NCBI GenBank assembly: GCA_964468345.1
Contig: CAYXVZ010000023.1
Coordinates: forward strand, 14,615-78,614
DNA length: 64,000 bases
Direction: 5' to 3'
Source: DALYLB01 sp964468345
GTDB taxonomy: Bacteria; Acidobacteriota; Blastocatellia; RBC074
Shown here: piece by piece, positions 35,332 to 43,203 of the stretch
Position numbering within the stretch: the stretch's first letter is position 1
How the letters are laid out: the number at the start of each line of letters is the position of its first letter
The notes under the pieces: generated by a model
What the model was told of the DNA's origin: nothing
Databases searched by the model: none
Seen by the model: the letters and a program-made list of their open reading frames with translations, nothing else
Translations under genes and position numbers: made by a program

Positions 35332-36017
35332 ATTTCTCCCTCTTTCTCCCTGATCTTTCCATCTTCGATATGAACGATTCGATCGGCGTAACTCAATGCG
35401 CGGTTGTCGTGCGTCACGATCACGACGGCGCGATTCCGCTCGTGCGCAAGCTCGCGCAGCAGTTCGAGCACGGTGCGCCCGCTGTGCGAATCGAGCGCGG
35501 CCGTGGGCTCATCGGCCAGAATGATCTGCGGATCGCCCGCCAGCGCGCGGGCAATCGCCACGCGCTGTTTCTGTCCGCCGCTCAGGTTTTCGGGCAGTTG
35601 CCGCACTTTCTCTTTCAGGCCGACCCGATCGAGCAGCGCGACCGCCTGCCGGCCGGCTTCGCGGCCGCGAATGCCTTTGAGGTCGAGCGCGATCTCGACG
35701 TTTTCCTGCACGGTCAGCGCGGGAAACAGATTGAAGCCTTGAAAGATAAAGCCGATACGATCGAGCCGCACGCGCGGCAATTGCGTTTCGCGCAATTGTT
35801 CGACCGGCTCGCCCTGAATTTTGATCTTCCCCGACGACGGCCGCAGGATGCAGCCCATAATCGAAAGCAGCGTGGTTTTGCCGCTGCCCGACGGCCCCAT
35901 CAGAAAAACGACTTCGCCGGGATGCGCCTTGAAATTCACGCGATCGAGCGCATGCACGGCCGCCGCGCCTGTGGCATAGGTCTTGGTGACGTTGTTGACT
36001 TCGATTGCTGCGTTCAT
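35328..36017 (-). CDS. ABC transporter ATP-binding protein (DevA/MacB/LolD type)
   Basis: A 229-residue ATPase: Walker A GPSGSGKTT, Q-loop FIFQGFNLFP, signature LSGGQKQR, Walker B IILADEPTAALD and switch His in IVTHDNRAL. The size and close match to the MacB/LolD class fit a partner for an FtsX-type permease. It starts nine bases after the permease gene and ends overlapping the adaptor gene, so the three form one exporter. Confidence 0.92.
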   Translation of the reverse strand: MNAAIEVNNVTKTYATGAAAVHALDRVNFKAHPGEVVFLMGPSGSGKTTLLSIMGCILRPSSGKIKIQGEPVEQLRETQLPRVRLDRIGFIFQGFNLFPALTVQENVEIALDLKGIRGREAGRQAVALLDRVGLKEKVRQLPENLSGGQKQRVAIARALAGDPQIILADEPTAALDSHSGRTVLELLRELAHERNRAVVIVTHDNRALSYADRIVHIEDGKIREKEGEI

Positions 36018-36025
36018 ACTTTCTT

Positions 36026-37150
36026 TTATCCTTTGAACACCATCGCCGGATCGATCCGCGTGATCTTGTTGATCGACACCATCGAGGCGCCAATGCACAT
36101 CAGCATCGTCAAGCCGAGCAGGCCGGCGATCGCCGCTCCCGGCAGGATGATCGCCGTCGTTCCCTGCAGGCTGCCCTGTGAGACGACCAGGCTCACGCTC
36201 ATCCCGATGGCGTATCCGATCAATCCGCTGATCGTGGCCTGCTTGATAATGACGCGATAGATGTAACCGTTCGACGCGCCCATCGCCTTGAGCGTTCCGT
36301 ATTCGCGGATGTGATCCATCGTCGAGGCATAAATCGTCTGCGCCACGACCACGATGCCGACCAGCAGGCCCAGGCCCGCCGCAATCAACACCGTCACGCC
36401 CGCGCCCGTCCCGAACAGCCAATAGGCCGCCTGCTTCCGGCTGAATTCGGCCGCGGTATACACATCGACTTCCTGCACGCGGGATTCGATCTCGCGCTTG
36501 ACCGCCTGCAGATCCGCGCCGGGCGCGGCTTTCACCAGCAGATACATCGTCTGGTCTTCGCGAAGCCCCGCATAATTCTGTGAGTTTTTGAAAGAGGTGA
36601 ACACGGCCGGCGAAGTCGTGAACGTGCGAATGCCGTTCGTGAAGCCGACGACCCGCGCGCGATAGCCGCGGATCTCCACGACCTGGCCGAGTTGCGTCAC
36701 GCCGAGTTTCTTTTGATAGAGCCGATCGATGATCACGGCGTCGGGCTCTTTCAGTTCGGCGAGATTCCCTTCGACCAGATTCCATGGGGCTCCCATTTCA
36801 CTGTCGAGGTTGTAACCGACCAGCAGAATCCCTTCCTGCGCGCCATTGGGCTTTTTCCATTGGCCGAAACCGGCCATATGCTTTTCGACCCGCGCCACGC
36901 CGGGCGCGGCCATCACCTGATAGTATTTCGTCTCTGAAAAGGGCACGGCCGTTTCGAGATGCGTCACGCCTTTCGAGAGCACCCACAGATCGGCATTCGA
37001 ATGATCGATCAGATCCGATGTCGCCCGCATAAAGCCGAAAAACAATCCGAGCTGCACCGAGGTCAGCACCACCGAAAACACGATGCCGACGAGCGTCACG
37101 GTCAGCCGCACCCGGTCATGCAATAAATTCCGAATCGCGAGAGATGCCAT
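36026..37150 (-). CDS. FtsX/DevC-type ABC permease
   Basis: A 374-residue permease with the MacB/FtsX layout: one N-terminal helix (LTVTLVGIVFSVVLTSVQLGLF), a large periplasmic domain (about 45-260) and three C-terminal helices (about 265-365). The cytoplasmic coupling motif MDHIREYGTLKAMGAS is clear. The order permease, ATPase, adaptor is DevC-A-B-like. In cyanobacteria DevBCA exports glycolipids through TolC; the cargo here is unknown. GGAAAGG precedes the ATG. Confidence 0.88.
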   Translation of the reverse strand: MASLAIRNLLHDRVRLTVTLVGIVFSVVLTSVQLGLFFGFMRATSDLIDHSNADLWVLSKGVTHLETAVPFSETKYYQVMAAPGVARVEKHMAGFGQWKKPNGAQEGILLVGYNLDSEMGAPWNLVEGNLAELKEPDAVIIDRLYQKKLGVTQLGQVVEIRGYRARVVGFTNGIRTFTTSPAVFTSFKNSQNYAGLREDQTMYLLVKAAPGADLQAVKREIESRVQEVDVYTAAEFSRKQAAYWLFGTGAGVTVLIAAGLGLLVGIVVVAQTIYASTMDHIREYGTLKAMGASNGYIYRVIIKQATISGLIGYAIGMSVSLVVSQGSLQGTTAIILPGAAIAGLLGLTMLMCIGASMVSINKITRIDPAMVFKG

Positions 37151-37181
37151 GTTTGCCTTTCCAGGATGAATCCGACGGCAA

Positions 37182-37227
37182 CAGAAAAATTGCGGACAGA
37201 AAAATGAGGTTCATTTTTCTGTCCGCC
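37182..37227. repeat. Perfect 16-bp inverted repeat, GCGGACAGAAAAATGA
   Basis: Arms 37193-37208 and 37212-37227 with a three-base loop; an additional CAGAAAAATT unit precedes it. It lies inside the exporter operon between the epimerase stop and the permease start, and would be a strong hairpin in the operon mRNA. Same family as 7250. Confidence 0.9.
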
Positions 37228-37230
37228 TTC

Positions 37231-38274
37231 TCACGCAGCCCGCTCAGCATGCGCAGGCAATCCCGTCCCCGCCCGCGGCAGCATTTCCATTTGGCGGAAC
37301 CAGGCAATCTCATCGCGCAGGGTTTCCGACAGCGGCCGGAAGCTCGCGCCGAGTTCGCGAATGGCCTTGCGGGAATCGAGGTCGAGTTTGGCCAGGATGA
37401 TTTCGACGCCTGCTTTCGGCGCAAGCGGCGGCTGGCCCGTAAAGCGGCTGACCAGCTCCGAGCCGAAAGAGACCATGCGCATCATCGCTGCCGGCGCGGG
37501 AAGCCTGGGCGCAGGAACGCCGGAGACGTTTTCGAGAAGCCCGAAGACCTCGGCCATCGAATGATATTTTCCCCCGACGATGTAGCGTTCTCCGCTGCGC
37601 CCTTTTTCGACCGCGGCGATCATGGCCTGCGCCACATCGCGCGCATCGACAATGGCGCTGCCGCCCGCGAGCACGCCCGGCAGTTTGCGCTTCATAAAAT
37701 CGAGAATCAGTTGCCCCGCACTGGTCGGCGCGGCATCCCATGGCCCATAAATCCAGCCGGGCAGAATCAGAACCACGGGCAATTTGTGTCCCGCGAGAAA
37801 GCGCTGCACCGCCTCTTCAGAAAGCCGCTTGCTCTTGACATACAAATTCGATTCGCTGACGCGGCTGGCCGGCGCGTTTTCGTTGCCCGGCGAACCGTCC
37901 GGCATCCGCCCGATGAAGCCCGACGAACTGACATAGATCGCCTTTTTCACTCCCTGCCACTCGGCCTGGGTCAGTAACTGAATCGTGCCGTCGATATTGA
38001 TTGCCTGCAATTGCTGCCAGTGATCGCGCGGCTGGAAATACTCGCGAAAGTACGCCGCCGTATGAAAGAGCGCGTCGCAGCCTTCCATCGCGGGAGCGAA
38101 CTCTCCGACCGCCGTCATATCGCCCTCGACCAGTTCGACATTCACGCCTGCGAGCACGCGCGCCGCCTTTTCTTTCGAGCGCACCAGGGCCTTGATCTCC
38201 CATCCCCGCGCCGCCAGCGCCCGAATCAGGTTGTTGCCGAGCATGCCGGTCGCGCCGGTTACAAATGCCTTCAT
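37231..38274 (-). CDS. NAD-dependent epimerase/dehydratase (extended SDR)
   Basis: A 347-residue Rossmann protein. It has the NAD-binding GATGMLGNNLI motif at the N-terminus, DMTA (adenine pocket), the catalytic Ser in VSSSGFIG and the YxxxK pair in YVKSKRL. The RYIVGGKYHSMAEVFGLL segment is typical of dihydroflavonol reductase/hopanoid-associated sugar epimerase-like SDRs. It may make or modify the lipid or sugar exported by the DevCAB-like system downstream. GGAGG precedes the ATG. Confidence 0.88.
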   Translation of the reverse strand: MKAFVTGATGMLGNNLIRALAARGWEIKALVRSKEKAARVLAGVNVELVEGDMTAVGEFAPAMEGCDALFHTAAYFREYFQPRDHWQQLQAINIDGTIQLLTQAEWQGVKKAIYVSSSGFIGRMPDGSPGNENAPASRVSESNLYVKSKRLSEEAVQRFLAGHKLPVVLILPGWIYGPWDAAPTSAGQLILDFMKRKLPGVLAGGSAIVDARDVAQAMIAAVEKGRSGERYIVGGKYHSMAEVFGLLENVSGVPAPRLPAPAAMMRMVSFGSELVSRFTGQPPLAPKAGVEIILAKLDLDSRKAIRELGASFRPLSETLRDEIAWFRQMEMLPRAGTGLPAHAERAA

Positions 38275-38290
38275 GATTTCTCCCTCCTCT

Positions 38291-38746
38291 TTAGTTATTC
38301 ATCTTGATTTCGATCGTCATCGCATCTTCCGTGAGCTGAAACTTCGCTTCGTCGAAACGCGGCGCCCGCAAGCGAGCCTTCGGATTCATCGACGCTCCAA
38401 AGCCCTCTTTCGGAATGCCCAGGAAATTCGTGTCCAGCTTCTGGTTCCCGTTCTCGTCGTGCAGCACCGAGACGGCGTACGTACCCGGCGCAAGCTTGTT
38501 GAACACCACCGTCGCCGTGCCGTTTTTGATTTCGACTTCATCGCGCCGAAAGGCCTTGTCATCCTCCGACGGAAAACCCGCCGGCGCCTGAAACAACGCC
38601 GCGCGCAGCTTTCCCTGGTCGCTGCGAATCCCCGTCACCTTCACCGTCAGCTTCTTCGTCCCCGCGCTCTGTCCCTTCGTCACGGCCGGCGCCATCACCA
38701 TTGCGGCCAGCAAAACCACCACAGCTTTCATCATCGTTTTCTTCAT
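38291..38746 (-). CDS. Exported DUF2141 protein
   Basis: A 151-residue protein with a signal peptide (MKKTMMKAVVVLLAAMVMAP) and the DUF2141 beta-sandwich: RSDQGKLRAALFQAPAGFP, LAPGTYAVSVLHDENGNQKLDTNFLGIPKEGFG. The DENGN segment resembles a calcium-binding loop. Its role is unknown. ATG 38746 is chosen because CAGGAG precedes it and it yields the signal peptide. It is the first gene of the exporter operon, with TetR-type operator sites 25-57 bases upstream. Confidence 0.85.
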   Translation of the reverse strand: MKKTMMKAVVVLLAAMVMAPAVTKGQSAGTKKLTVKVTGIRSDQGKLRAALFQAPAGFPSEDDKAFRRDEVEIKNGTATVVFNKLAPGTYAVSVLHDENGNQKLDTNFLGIPKEGFGASMNPKARLRAPRFDEAKFQLTEDAMTIEIKMNN

Positions 38747-38770
38747 TGTTTTTCTCCTGTTTGATTTCCC

Positions 38771-38803
38771 CTTAACACTCATTAGCTAGTTAACACTGTA
38801 AAG
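38771..38803. promoter_or_regulatory. TetR-type operator sites before the exporter operon
   Basis: Two sequences resemble the perfect palindrome found before tetR (CTTAACACCGTTAAG): CTTAACACTCATTAG at 38771-38785 and GTTAACACTGTAAAG at 38789-38803. Both keep the TTAACAC half exactly. They lie between the tetR stop codon and the DUF2141 start, where a repressor would control the downstream operon. Confidence 0.6.
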
Positions 38804-38821
38804 CATGAAGGCAAAAAATTT

Positions 38822-39436
38822 TCAGGCTTTCAGGCCTGCAATCAAAGTATCGACGAGATGTTCGATGAGCATTTCCTTCGGCGCCCATGGAAAATCCTTG
38901 TTCGTAATCAGCAGCGATGTGATGCCGTGCAACGTGGCCCATAAAGCCTGTGCAGTCATCTCAACGCTTGGGGTGCGAATCAGTCCGTGGGTGGCGCATT
39001 CGGCCACGATCTCCACGAGAAAAGCGAAGGCGCGCTCGCCCATCGAGCCTTCAAAACCGTGCTCGCTGTCCTCCGGGATCAAATGATCGAGCGGCAGAAT
39101 AAAAGTGACGCGATAATGATCGGGATGTTTCAATCCGAAATGAATATACGCCAGGCATCCCTGCCGCATGCATTCCATCGGATTGCCGCCCTTTTCTTTG
39201 ATCTGTTCCAGCCGCTGCACCAGTTTCGCAAAGGTTTCTTCCGTCAACTGGTGAAGCAATTCCGCCTTGTCCTTGAAATACAGATAAATCGTCGTCGGCG
39301 AATATTCGATCTTCTCGGCGATCTTTCGCATCGAGACGCTCTCATAGCCCTCATTGACAAACAACTCGCGCGCCGCGTCCAGAATCTCCTGCCGCAGATT
39401 TTCCTTTTCCCGCTTTCGGCGCTCTTTGACTCCCAT
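38822..39436 (-). CDS. TetR family transcriptional regulator
   Basis: A 204-residue repressor. The N-terminal HTH is EILDAARELFVNEGYESVSMRKIAEKIEYSPTTIYLYF, the canonical TetR DNA-binding domain. The C-terminal ligand domain (about 75-204, GLKHPDHYRVTFILPLDHL) resembles a TetR C-terminal domain family often found beside exporters. A perfect operator lies 12 bases before its start codon and related sites lie before the exporter operon, so it likely represses itself and the operon until an inducer binds. Confidence 0.92.
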   Translation of the reverse strand: MGVKERRKREKENLRQEILDAARELFVNEGYESVSMRKIAEKIEYSPTTIYLYFKDKAELLHQLTEETFAKLVQRLEQIKEKGGNPMECMRQGCLAYIHFGLKHPDHYRVTFILPLDHLIPEDSEHGFEGSMGERAFAFLVEIVAECATHGLIRTPSVEMTAQALWATLHGITSLLITNKDFPWAPKEMLIEHLVDTLIAGLKA

Positions 39437-39447
39437 CGCTCTTTTCG

Positions 39448-39462
39448 CTTAACACCGTTAAG
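39448..39462. promoter_or_regulatory. Perfect TetR-type operator CTTAACACCGTTAAG
   Basis: A 15-bp palindrome with 6-bp half sites and a 3-base centre, placed 12 bases upstream of the tetR start codon. The same half site appears twice before the DUF2141 gene, which supports its role as the operator for this TetR protein. Confidence 0.65.
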
Positions 39463-39505
39463 TATATGCACGATCGAAGACGCGTCAAGCGGAAATTTTC
39501 GAAAA

Positions 39506-39535
39506 TTGACAGGTTTGAATGCAGCGTGCTAGCTT
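39506..39535 (+). promoter_or_regulatory. Possible sigma-70 promoter for the acyltransferase gene
   Basis: A consensus -35 TTGACA at 39506-39511, an 18-base spacer and TAGCTT at 39530-39535 lie 18 bases before the ATG at 39554. The -35 is exact and the -10 is weak. The ATG would then follow a very short leader. Confidence 0.4.
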
Positions 39536-39553
39536 CGCCGCGTTCTAAACGCA

Positions 39554-40504
39554 ATGATGACAGCAGTAGAAAACATTGAAGAGTCGATCCGGCAGCGGGG
39601 CGCGGTGCGAACCTATGTGGAATATGGCATCGCGTGGGTGATCCTGCATACGGTGAGTCTGTTGCCGCGATCGCTGGCGATTCGCGCGGGCTATGCGGTG
39701 GGAAGCCTTGCGCGTCGCGTCCTGCCGCACCTGGACGAGCACGCCGAAATCAACCTGCGGATCGCGCTGCCGGAGCTGGAGGCGGAGGAGCGGGCGCGGA
39801 TCAAGCGAAACGTCTTTCGAAACCTGGGCCGGCTGCTCGGCGAGATCAGCCAGTTCCCGCGCTTGAATCGCGAGAAGATCGCGTCGATCGTCGTGTATGA
39901 AGGGCTGGAGAATTACAAACAGGCCGTGGCGTCGGGGCGGGGCGTGATTTTATTGACCGGCCATATCGGCGCCTGGGAGCTGTCGGTCTTCGCGCATTCG
40001 ATCTATGGCTATCCGATGTCCTTTCTCAAACGCAATGTCGATAATCCGCTGGTCGAAGCGCTGGCGGAAAGCTATCGTTCGCGTTTCGGCAATCGCAGCA
40101 TCGACAAGAAAAACTCCATTCGCGAAGTATTGAAAACTCTCAAAGCGGGCGGCGTGGTCGGCATTCTGGCGGATCTGAACGCTTCGCGCGAAGAAGGCGT
40201 CTTCGTGGATTTCTTCGGCCGGCCGGCCTGCACGACCGCGGGCGTGGCGACGCTGGCCCTGCGAACCGGCGCGGTGGTCCTGCCCGGTTATCTGCTCTGG
40301 GATGAAAAGGCGCAGATTCACCGGCTGCATTTCGAAGCGCCCGTCGAGACGATCGACACCGGAAATCAAAAAGAAGACGTCATCACGAACACGGCCCGCT
40401 ACGCGAAAGTCCTCGAATCCATCATTCGCCGCCATCCCGATCAATGGCTCTGGATCCATCGCCGCTGGAAAACCCGGCCGGAAGGGGAAGCGGACCTGTA
40501 TTGA
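39554..40504 (+). CDS. LpxL/HtrB-type lipid A biosynthesis acyltransferase
   Basis: A 316-residue membrane-bound acyltransferase that adds a secondary acyl chain to lipid A. A hydrophobic N-terminal segment (ILHTVSLLPRSLAIRAGYAVG) is followed by the family's HxxxxE catalytic motif in LLTGHIGAWELS (about residue 135), then DLNASREEGVFVDFFGRPA and the C-terminal WLWIHRRWKTRP signature. Its stop codon is directly followed by the palindrome that runs into lpxB, so the two lipid A genes are probably co-transcribed. Confidence 0.9.
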   Translation: MMTAVENIEESIRQRGAVRTYVEYGIAWVILHTVSLLPRSLAIRAGYAVGSLARRVLPHLDEHAEINLRIALPELEAEERARIKRNVFRNLGRLLGEISQFPRLNREKIASIVVYEGLENYKQAVASGRGVILLTGHIGAWELSVFAHSIYGYPMSFLKRNVDNPLVEALAESYRSRFGNRSIDKKNSIREVLKTLKAGGVVGILADLNASREEGVFVDFFGRPACTTAGVATLALRTGAVVLPGYLLWDEKAQIHRLHFEAPVETIDTGNQKEDVITNTARYAKVLESIIRRHPDQWLWIHRRWKTRPEGEADLY

Positions 40505-40647
40505 TTGCGGATTGCGGAATCTTTGATTGCGGACTGCGGATTGCGGATTTTCTTGCCCAGATCTGTAACAAAAACCGACTTTTCAACCTTTACCAGCGGC
40601 TTATCAATGACGAATTCCGCAATCCGCAATCCGCAATCCGCAATTCC
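40503..40647. repeat. GCGGATT-family palindrome entering the lpxB start
   Basis: The left arm is made of ATTGCGG heptamers (about 40505-40550) and the right arm of CCGCAAT heptamers (about 40612-40647). The right arm lies inside the first codons of lpxB and encodes SAIRNPQSAI. The same family occurs at 48404, 53077 and 55189. Confidence 0.92.
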
Positions 40648-41767
40648 ACTCTTGCTCGTGGCCGGCGAAGCCTCCGGCGACAAGCACGGCGCGAAATTGG
40701 TTTCGGCCTTGCGGGCCTTGCGCCCCGAGTGGTCCTTTGAGTTTTTCGGCGCGGGCGGGGACGAGATGCGCGCGGTCGGCGTCGAGACGCTGGTCGATTC
40801 GCGCGAAGTCGCCATTATGGGCGCGCTCGAAGTCGCCAAGGCATTGCCCAAATTCCTGCGCGTGTTCAAACGCCTGCGCGAATCGGCGAACGAGCGAAAG
40901 CCCGCGCTGGTCGTGCTGATCGACTGGCCCGAATTCAATCTGCGCCTCGCGAAAAAGCTGCATCGCGACGGGCATCGCGTGGTCTATTACATCAGCCCGC
41001 AGCTCTGGGCCTGGCGAAGCTATCGCGTCAACATCGTCAAGCGCTTCATCGAGCGGATGCTCGTCATTCTTCCCTTCGAAAAAGAATATTACGAGGGCCA
41101 CGGCGTCGAGGTGGACTATGTGGGCCATCCGCTGCTCGACAGCGTGCGGGTCACGAAGTCGAAAGAAGCGTTCTGCGCGGAATACGGATTGGACGCGGGG
41201 CGGCCGATGGTGGCGCTGTTGCCGGGCAGCCGGCATACGGAATTGAAATACATTTTGCCGCCGCTGCTCGATGCGGCGCGATTGCTGGAAGCGAGCGCGC
41301 CCGAAGTGCAATGCATTCTGCCGCTCGCCGGCACCTTTCATCGCGAAGAAGTCGCGGGCGCGCCGGCCGGCTTGCGGATCGTCGAGCGCGATACGTACAA
41401 CGCCGTCGCCGCGGCGGATCTGGCCGCGGTCGCAAGCGGAACGGCGACGCTGGAAACGGCGATCCTCGGCACGCCGCTGATCGTCGTCTATCGCGCGTCT
41501 TCGCTGAACTGGCGGATCTTTCATCCCATGATCAACGTGCCGTATGTCGGGATGCCCAATCTGATCGCGGGCCGCGAAATCGCGCCGGAACTCCTGCAGG
41601 ACGCCCTGACCGGCGAACAGCTCAGCCGGACGATTCTCGCCTTCCTTCGCAATCCCGCCCGCCTCGCACAGGCCCGCGCCGATATGCAGGAAGTGAAAGC
41701 CAAACTCGGCCGCGCACAGGCCTCTCAGCGCGCGGCCGAGCGGATTGTTGGCTTGATTGAAAAGTAG
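40607..41767 (+). CDS. lpxB: Lipid-A-disaccharide synthase
   Basis: A 386-residue GT19 glycosyltransferase joining UDP-2,3-diacylglucosamine and lipid X to give the lipid A disaccharide. The conserved N-terminal LLVAGEASGDKHGAKLV is followed by REVAIMGALEV, LIDWPEFNLRLAKK, YYISPQLWAWR and the C-terminal sugar-nucleotide site ASGTATLETAILG. The first 13 residues (MTNSAIRNPQSAI) come from a palindromic repeat and are not family sequence; a longer frame upstream is also repeat. It follows the acyltransferase gene on the same strand. Confidence 0.95.
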   Translation: MTNSAIRNPQSAIPLLLVAGEASGDKHGAKLVSALRALRPEWSFEFFGAGGDEMRAVGVETLVDSREVAIMGALEVAKALPKFLRVFKRLRESANERKPALVVLIDWPEFNLRLAKKLHRDGHRVVYYISPQLWAWRSYRVNIVKRFIERMLVILPFEKEYYEGHGVEVDYVGHPLLDSVRVTKSKEAFCAEYGLDAGRPMVALLPGSRHTELKYILPPLLDAARLLEASAPEVQCILPLAGTFHREEVAGAPAGLRIVERDTYNAVAAADLAAVASGTATLETAILGTPLIVVYRASSLNWRIFHPMINVPYVGMPNLIAGREIAPELLQDALTGEQLSRTILAFLRNPARLAQARADMQEVKAKLGRAQASQRAAERIVGLIEK

Positions 41768-41779
41768 CGGCTGAAAAGC

Positions 41780-41863
41780 GGCGAGGGGCGAGGGGCGAGT
41801 GAAAAGCTCCATAGAAAGCGAGCGTTGTAATACGCGAAGCGTTTCACTCGCCCCTCGCCCCTC
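41780..41863. repeat. Intergenic palindrome, GGGGCGA heptamers
   Basis: Arms GAGGGGCGAGGGGCGAGTGA (41783-41804) and the reverse complement at 41842-41863. The loop holds TACGCGAAGCGTTT, which is shared with the palindrome at 11537, so two families are combined here. It lies between the convergent lpxB and asparaginase stops. Confidence 0.9.
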
Positions 41864-41875
41864 ACCTCTCCCCCC

Positions 41876-42853
41876 TCATCCTTCAAAGGATTTTCGAATC
41901 TGCTCAATCGTCCAGCCCGCGCCGAGGGCGAGCATGAGTTTGATGCGGGCTTTGTGGGCGGGCAGCATGCCGCCGAGGACCGCGCCGAGGGCCGTCAATT
42001 GCTTGCCCGCGCCTTCATAGGCATAGGTGTCGAGCACGCGGCCGCGCGGGCAGCGCGAAGTGATCACGACCGGCAGGCCGGCGCGAATCGCGCGTTCGAT
42101 GGCGGCGAGCGCCGGCGGCGTGACGTTGCCGCGGCCGAGGCCCTCGATCACGAGGCCTTTTGCGCCGTCCGCAACGGCAAAGTCGATGAAGCGCCCGTCC
42201 GCGCCGACATACATTTTGAGGCAATCGACGCGGGCTTCGATTCTTTCAGCCGGAATATGCTCGCGATCGAAAGGCCGCCGCATCACGATCACGCGGTCTT
42301 TATCCACAAAGCCGATCGGCCCGAAATCGCGGCTCTGAAAAGTATCAGTCGATTCCGTATGCGTTTTCACGGCTTCTGATGCCGCGATCATCTGTTCGTT
42401 CATCGCGACGATGACGCCCAGATTCCGCGCCTGCGGATCGATCGCGACGCGCACGGCCGAGCGTAGATTTTCCGGCCCGTCCCAACTCAGTTCCGAACTA
42501 TTTCGCATCGCGCCGACAAAGACGATCGGCTTTTCTTCATTGAGCACGAGATCGAGCAGGTAGGCCGTCTCTTCGAGCGTGTCCGTGCCGTGGGTCACGA
42601 CCGCGCCCGCAACGGCCGGTTCCGCCAGTTTCGCGCGAACCGCAGCGGCAAGCTCCATCATCCGCTCCGGCGTCCAGTGCGGGCCGGGCAGCCGCGCGAA
42701 GTCGATCACTTCGAAGGCCGCAATTTCATCGAGGCGCGGAACCTGCGCGAGGATTTCATGCCCGGAGAGCGCCGGAATCGCGCCGCCCGTCGTCGGGTCG
42801 ATGCGCATCGAGATCGTTCCGCCGGTAAAAAATGTCGCCAGATGTGGTTTCAA
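41876..42853 (-). CDS. L-asparaginase
   Basis: A 325-residue amidohydrolase converting asparagine to aspartate and ammonia. Both active-site signatures are present: TGGTIS at residues 10-15 with the nucleophilic Thr, and T87-H-G-T-D91 (VTHGTDTLEETAY). GAMR and the SRCPRGRV segment are also typical. No signal peptide is seen, so it is likely cytoplasmic. The start is TTG 42853, with AAGGAG seven bases upstream. Confidence 0.92.
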   Translation of the reverse strand: MKPHLATFFTGGTISMRIDPTTGGAIPALSGHEILAQVPRLDEIAAFEVIDFARLPGPHWTPERMMELAAAVRAKLAEPAVAGAVVTHGTDTLEETAYLLDLVLNEEKPIVFVGAMRNSSELSWDGPENLRSAVRVAIDPQARNLGVIVAMNEQMIAASEAVKTHTESTDTFQSRDFGPIGFVDKDRVIVMRRPFDREHIPAERIEARVDCLKMYVGADGRFIDFAVADGAKGLVIEGLGRGNVTPPALAAIERAIRAGLPVVITSRCPRGRVLDTYAYEGAGKQLTALGAVLGGMLPAHKARIKLMLALGAGWTIEQIRKSFEG

Positions 42854-43203
42854 ACGGGGTCTCCTTGCATAACTCCGGGACCGTGTGTGGTGCCCATATA
42901 TTTCTCTCTCCGAATATAAATCAGAGCAGGAAACTTTGGCAGAGGGCCGGAGAAATCAAAAGGCAAATGTTGAATCCTGTCTTCTAGATCAATTTTCAAC
43001 TGCGTATATCGCTTCTTGCGAAAGCGGACAGGAAAATAAACGACAGGAAAATAGTTGATAGATATTGTTTTTATTTTCCTGTCGTTTATTTTCCTGTCCG
43101 CTTTCTCATCTCTTCATAATGCAATTGAAAACCGCTTTAAATCGGCTTCGCGCCGCCACCCTTTTACCTTTTGGCTTCTTCCGTTTTTGCCCGATTTCTT
43201 TTC
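42854..43203. other. 350-base gap holding palindromic repeats
   Basis: Lies between the asparaginase start and the HEAT-like gene stop. Besides the perfect palindrome at 43021-43104 it holds AGAAATCAAAAGGCAAATG (42951-42969), facing a partly complementary CCTTTTGGCTTCTT near 43168. These resemble the outer arms at 19321. Short open frames here are translated repeats. The asparaginase promoter should lie near 42860-42950 but no clear elements were found. Confidence 0.6.
43021..43104. repeat. Perfect 33-bp inverted repeat, GCGGACAGGAAAATAAACGA family
   Basis: Arms 43021-43053 and 43072-43104 are perfectly complementary over 33 bp with an 18-base loop. A near-identical palindrome is at 53821-53898 and shorter relatives are at 7250 and 37182. 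Confidence 0.95.
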
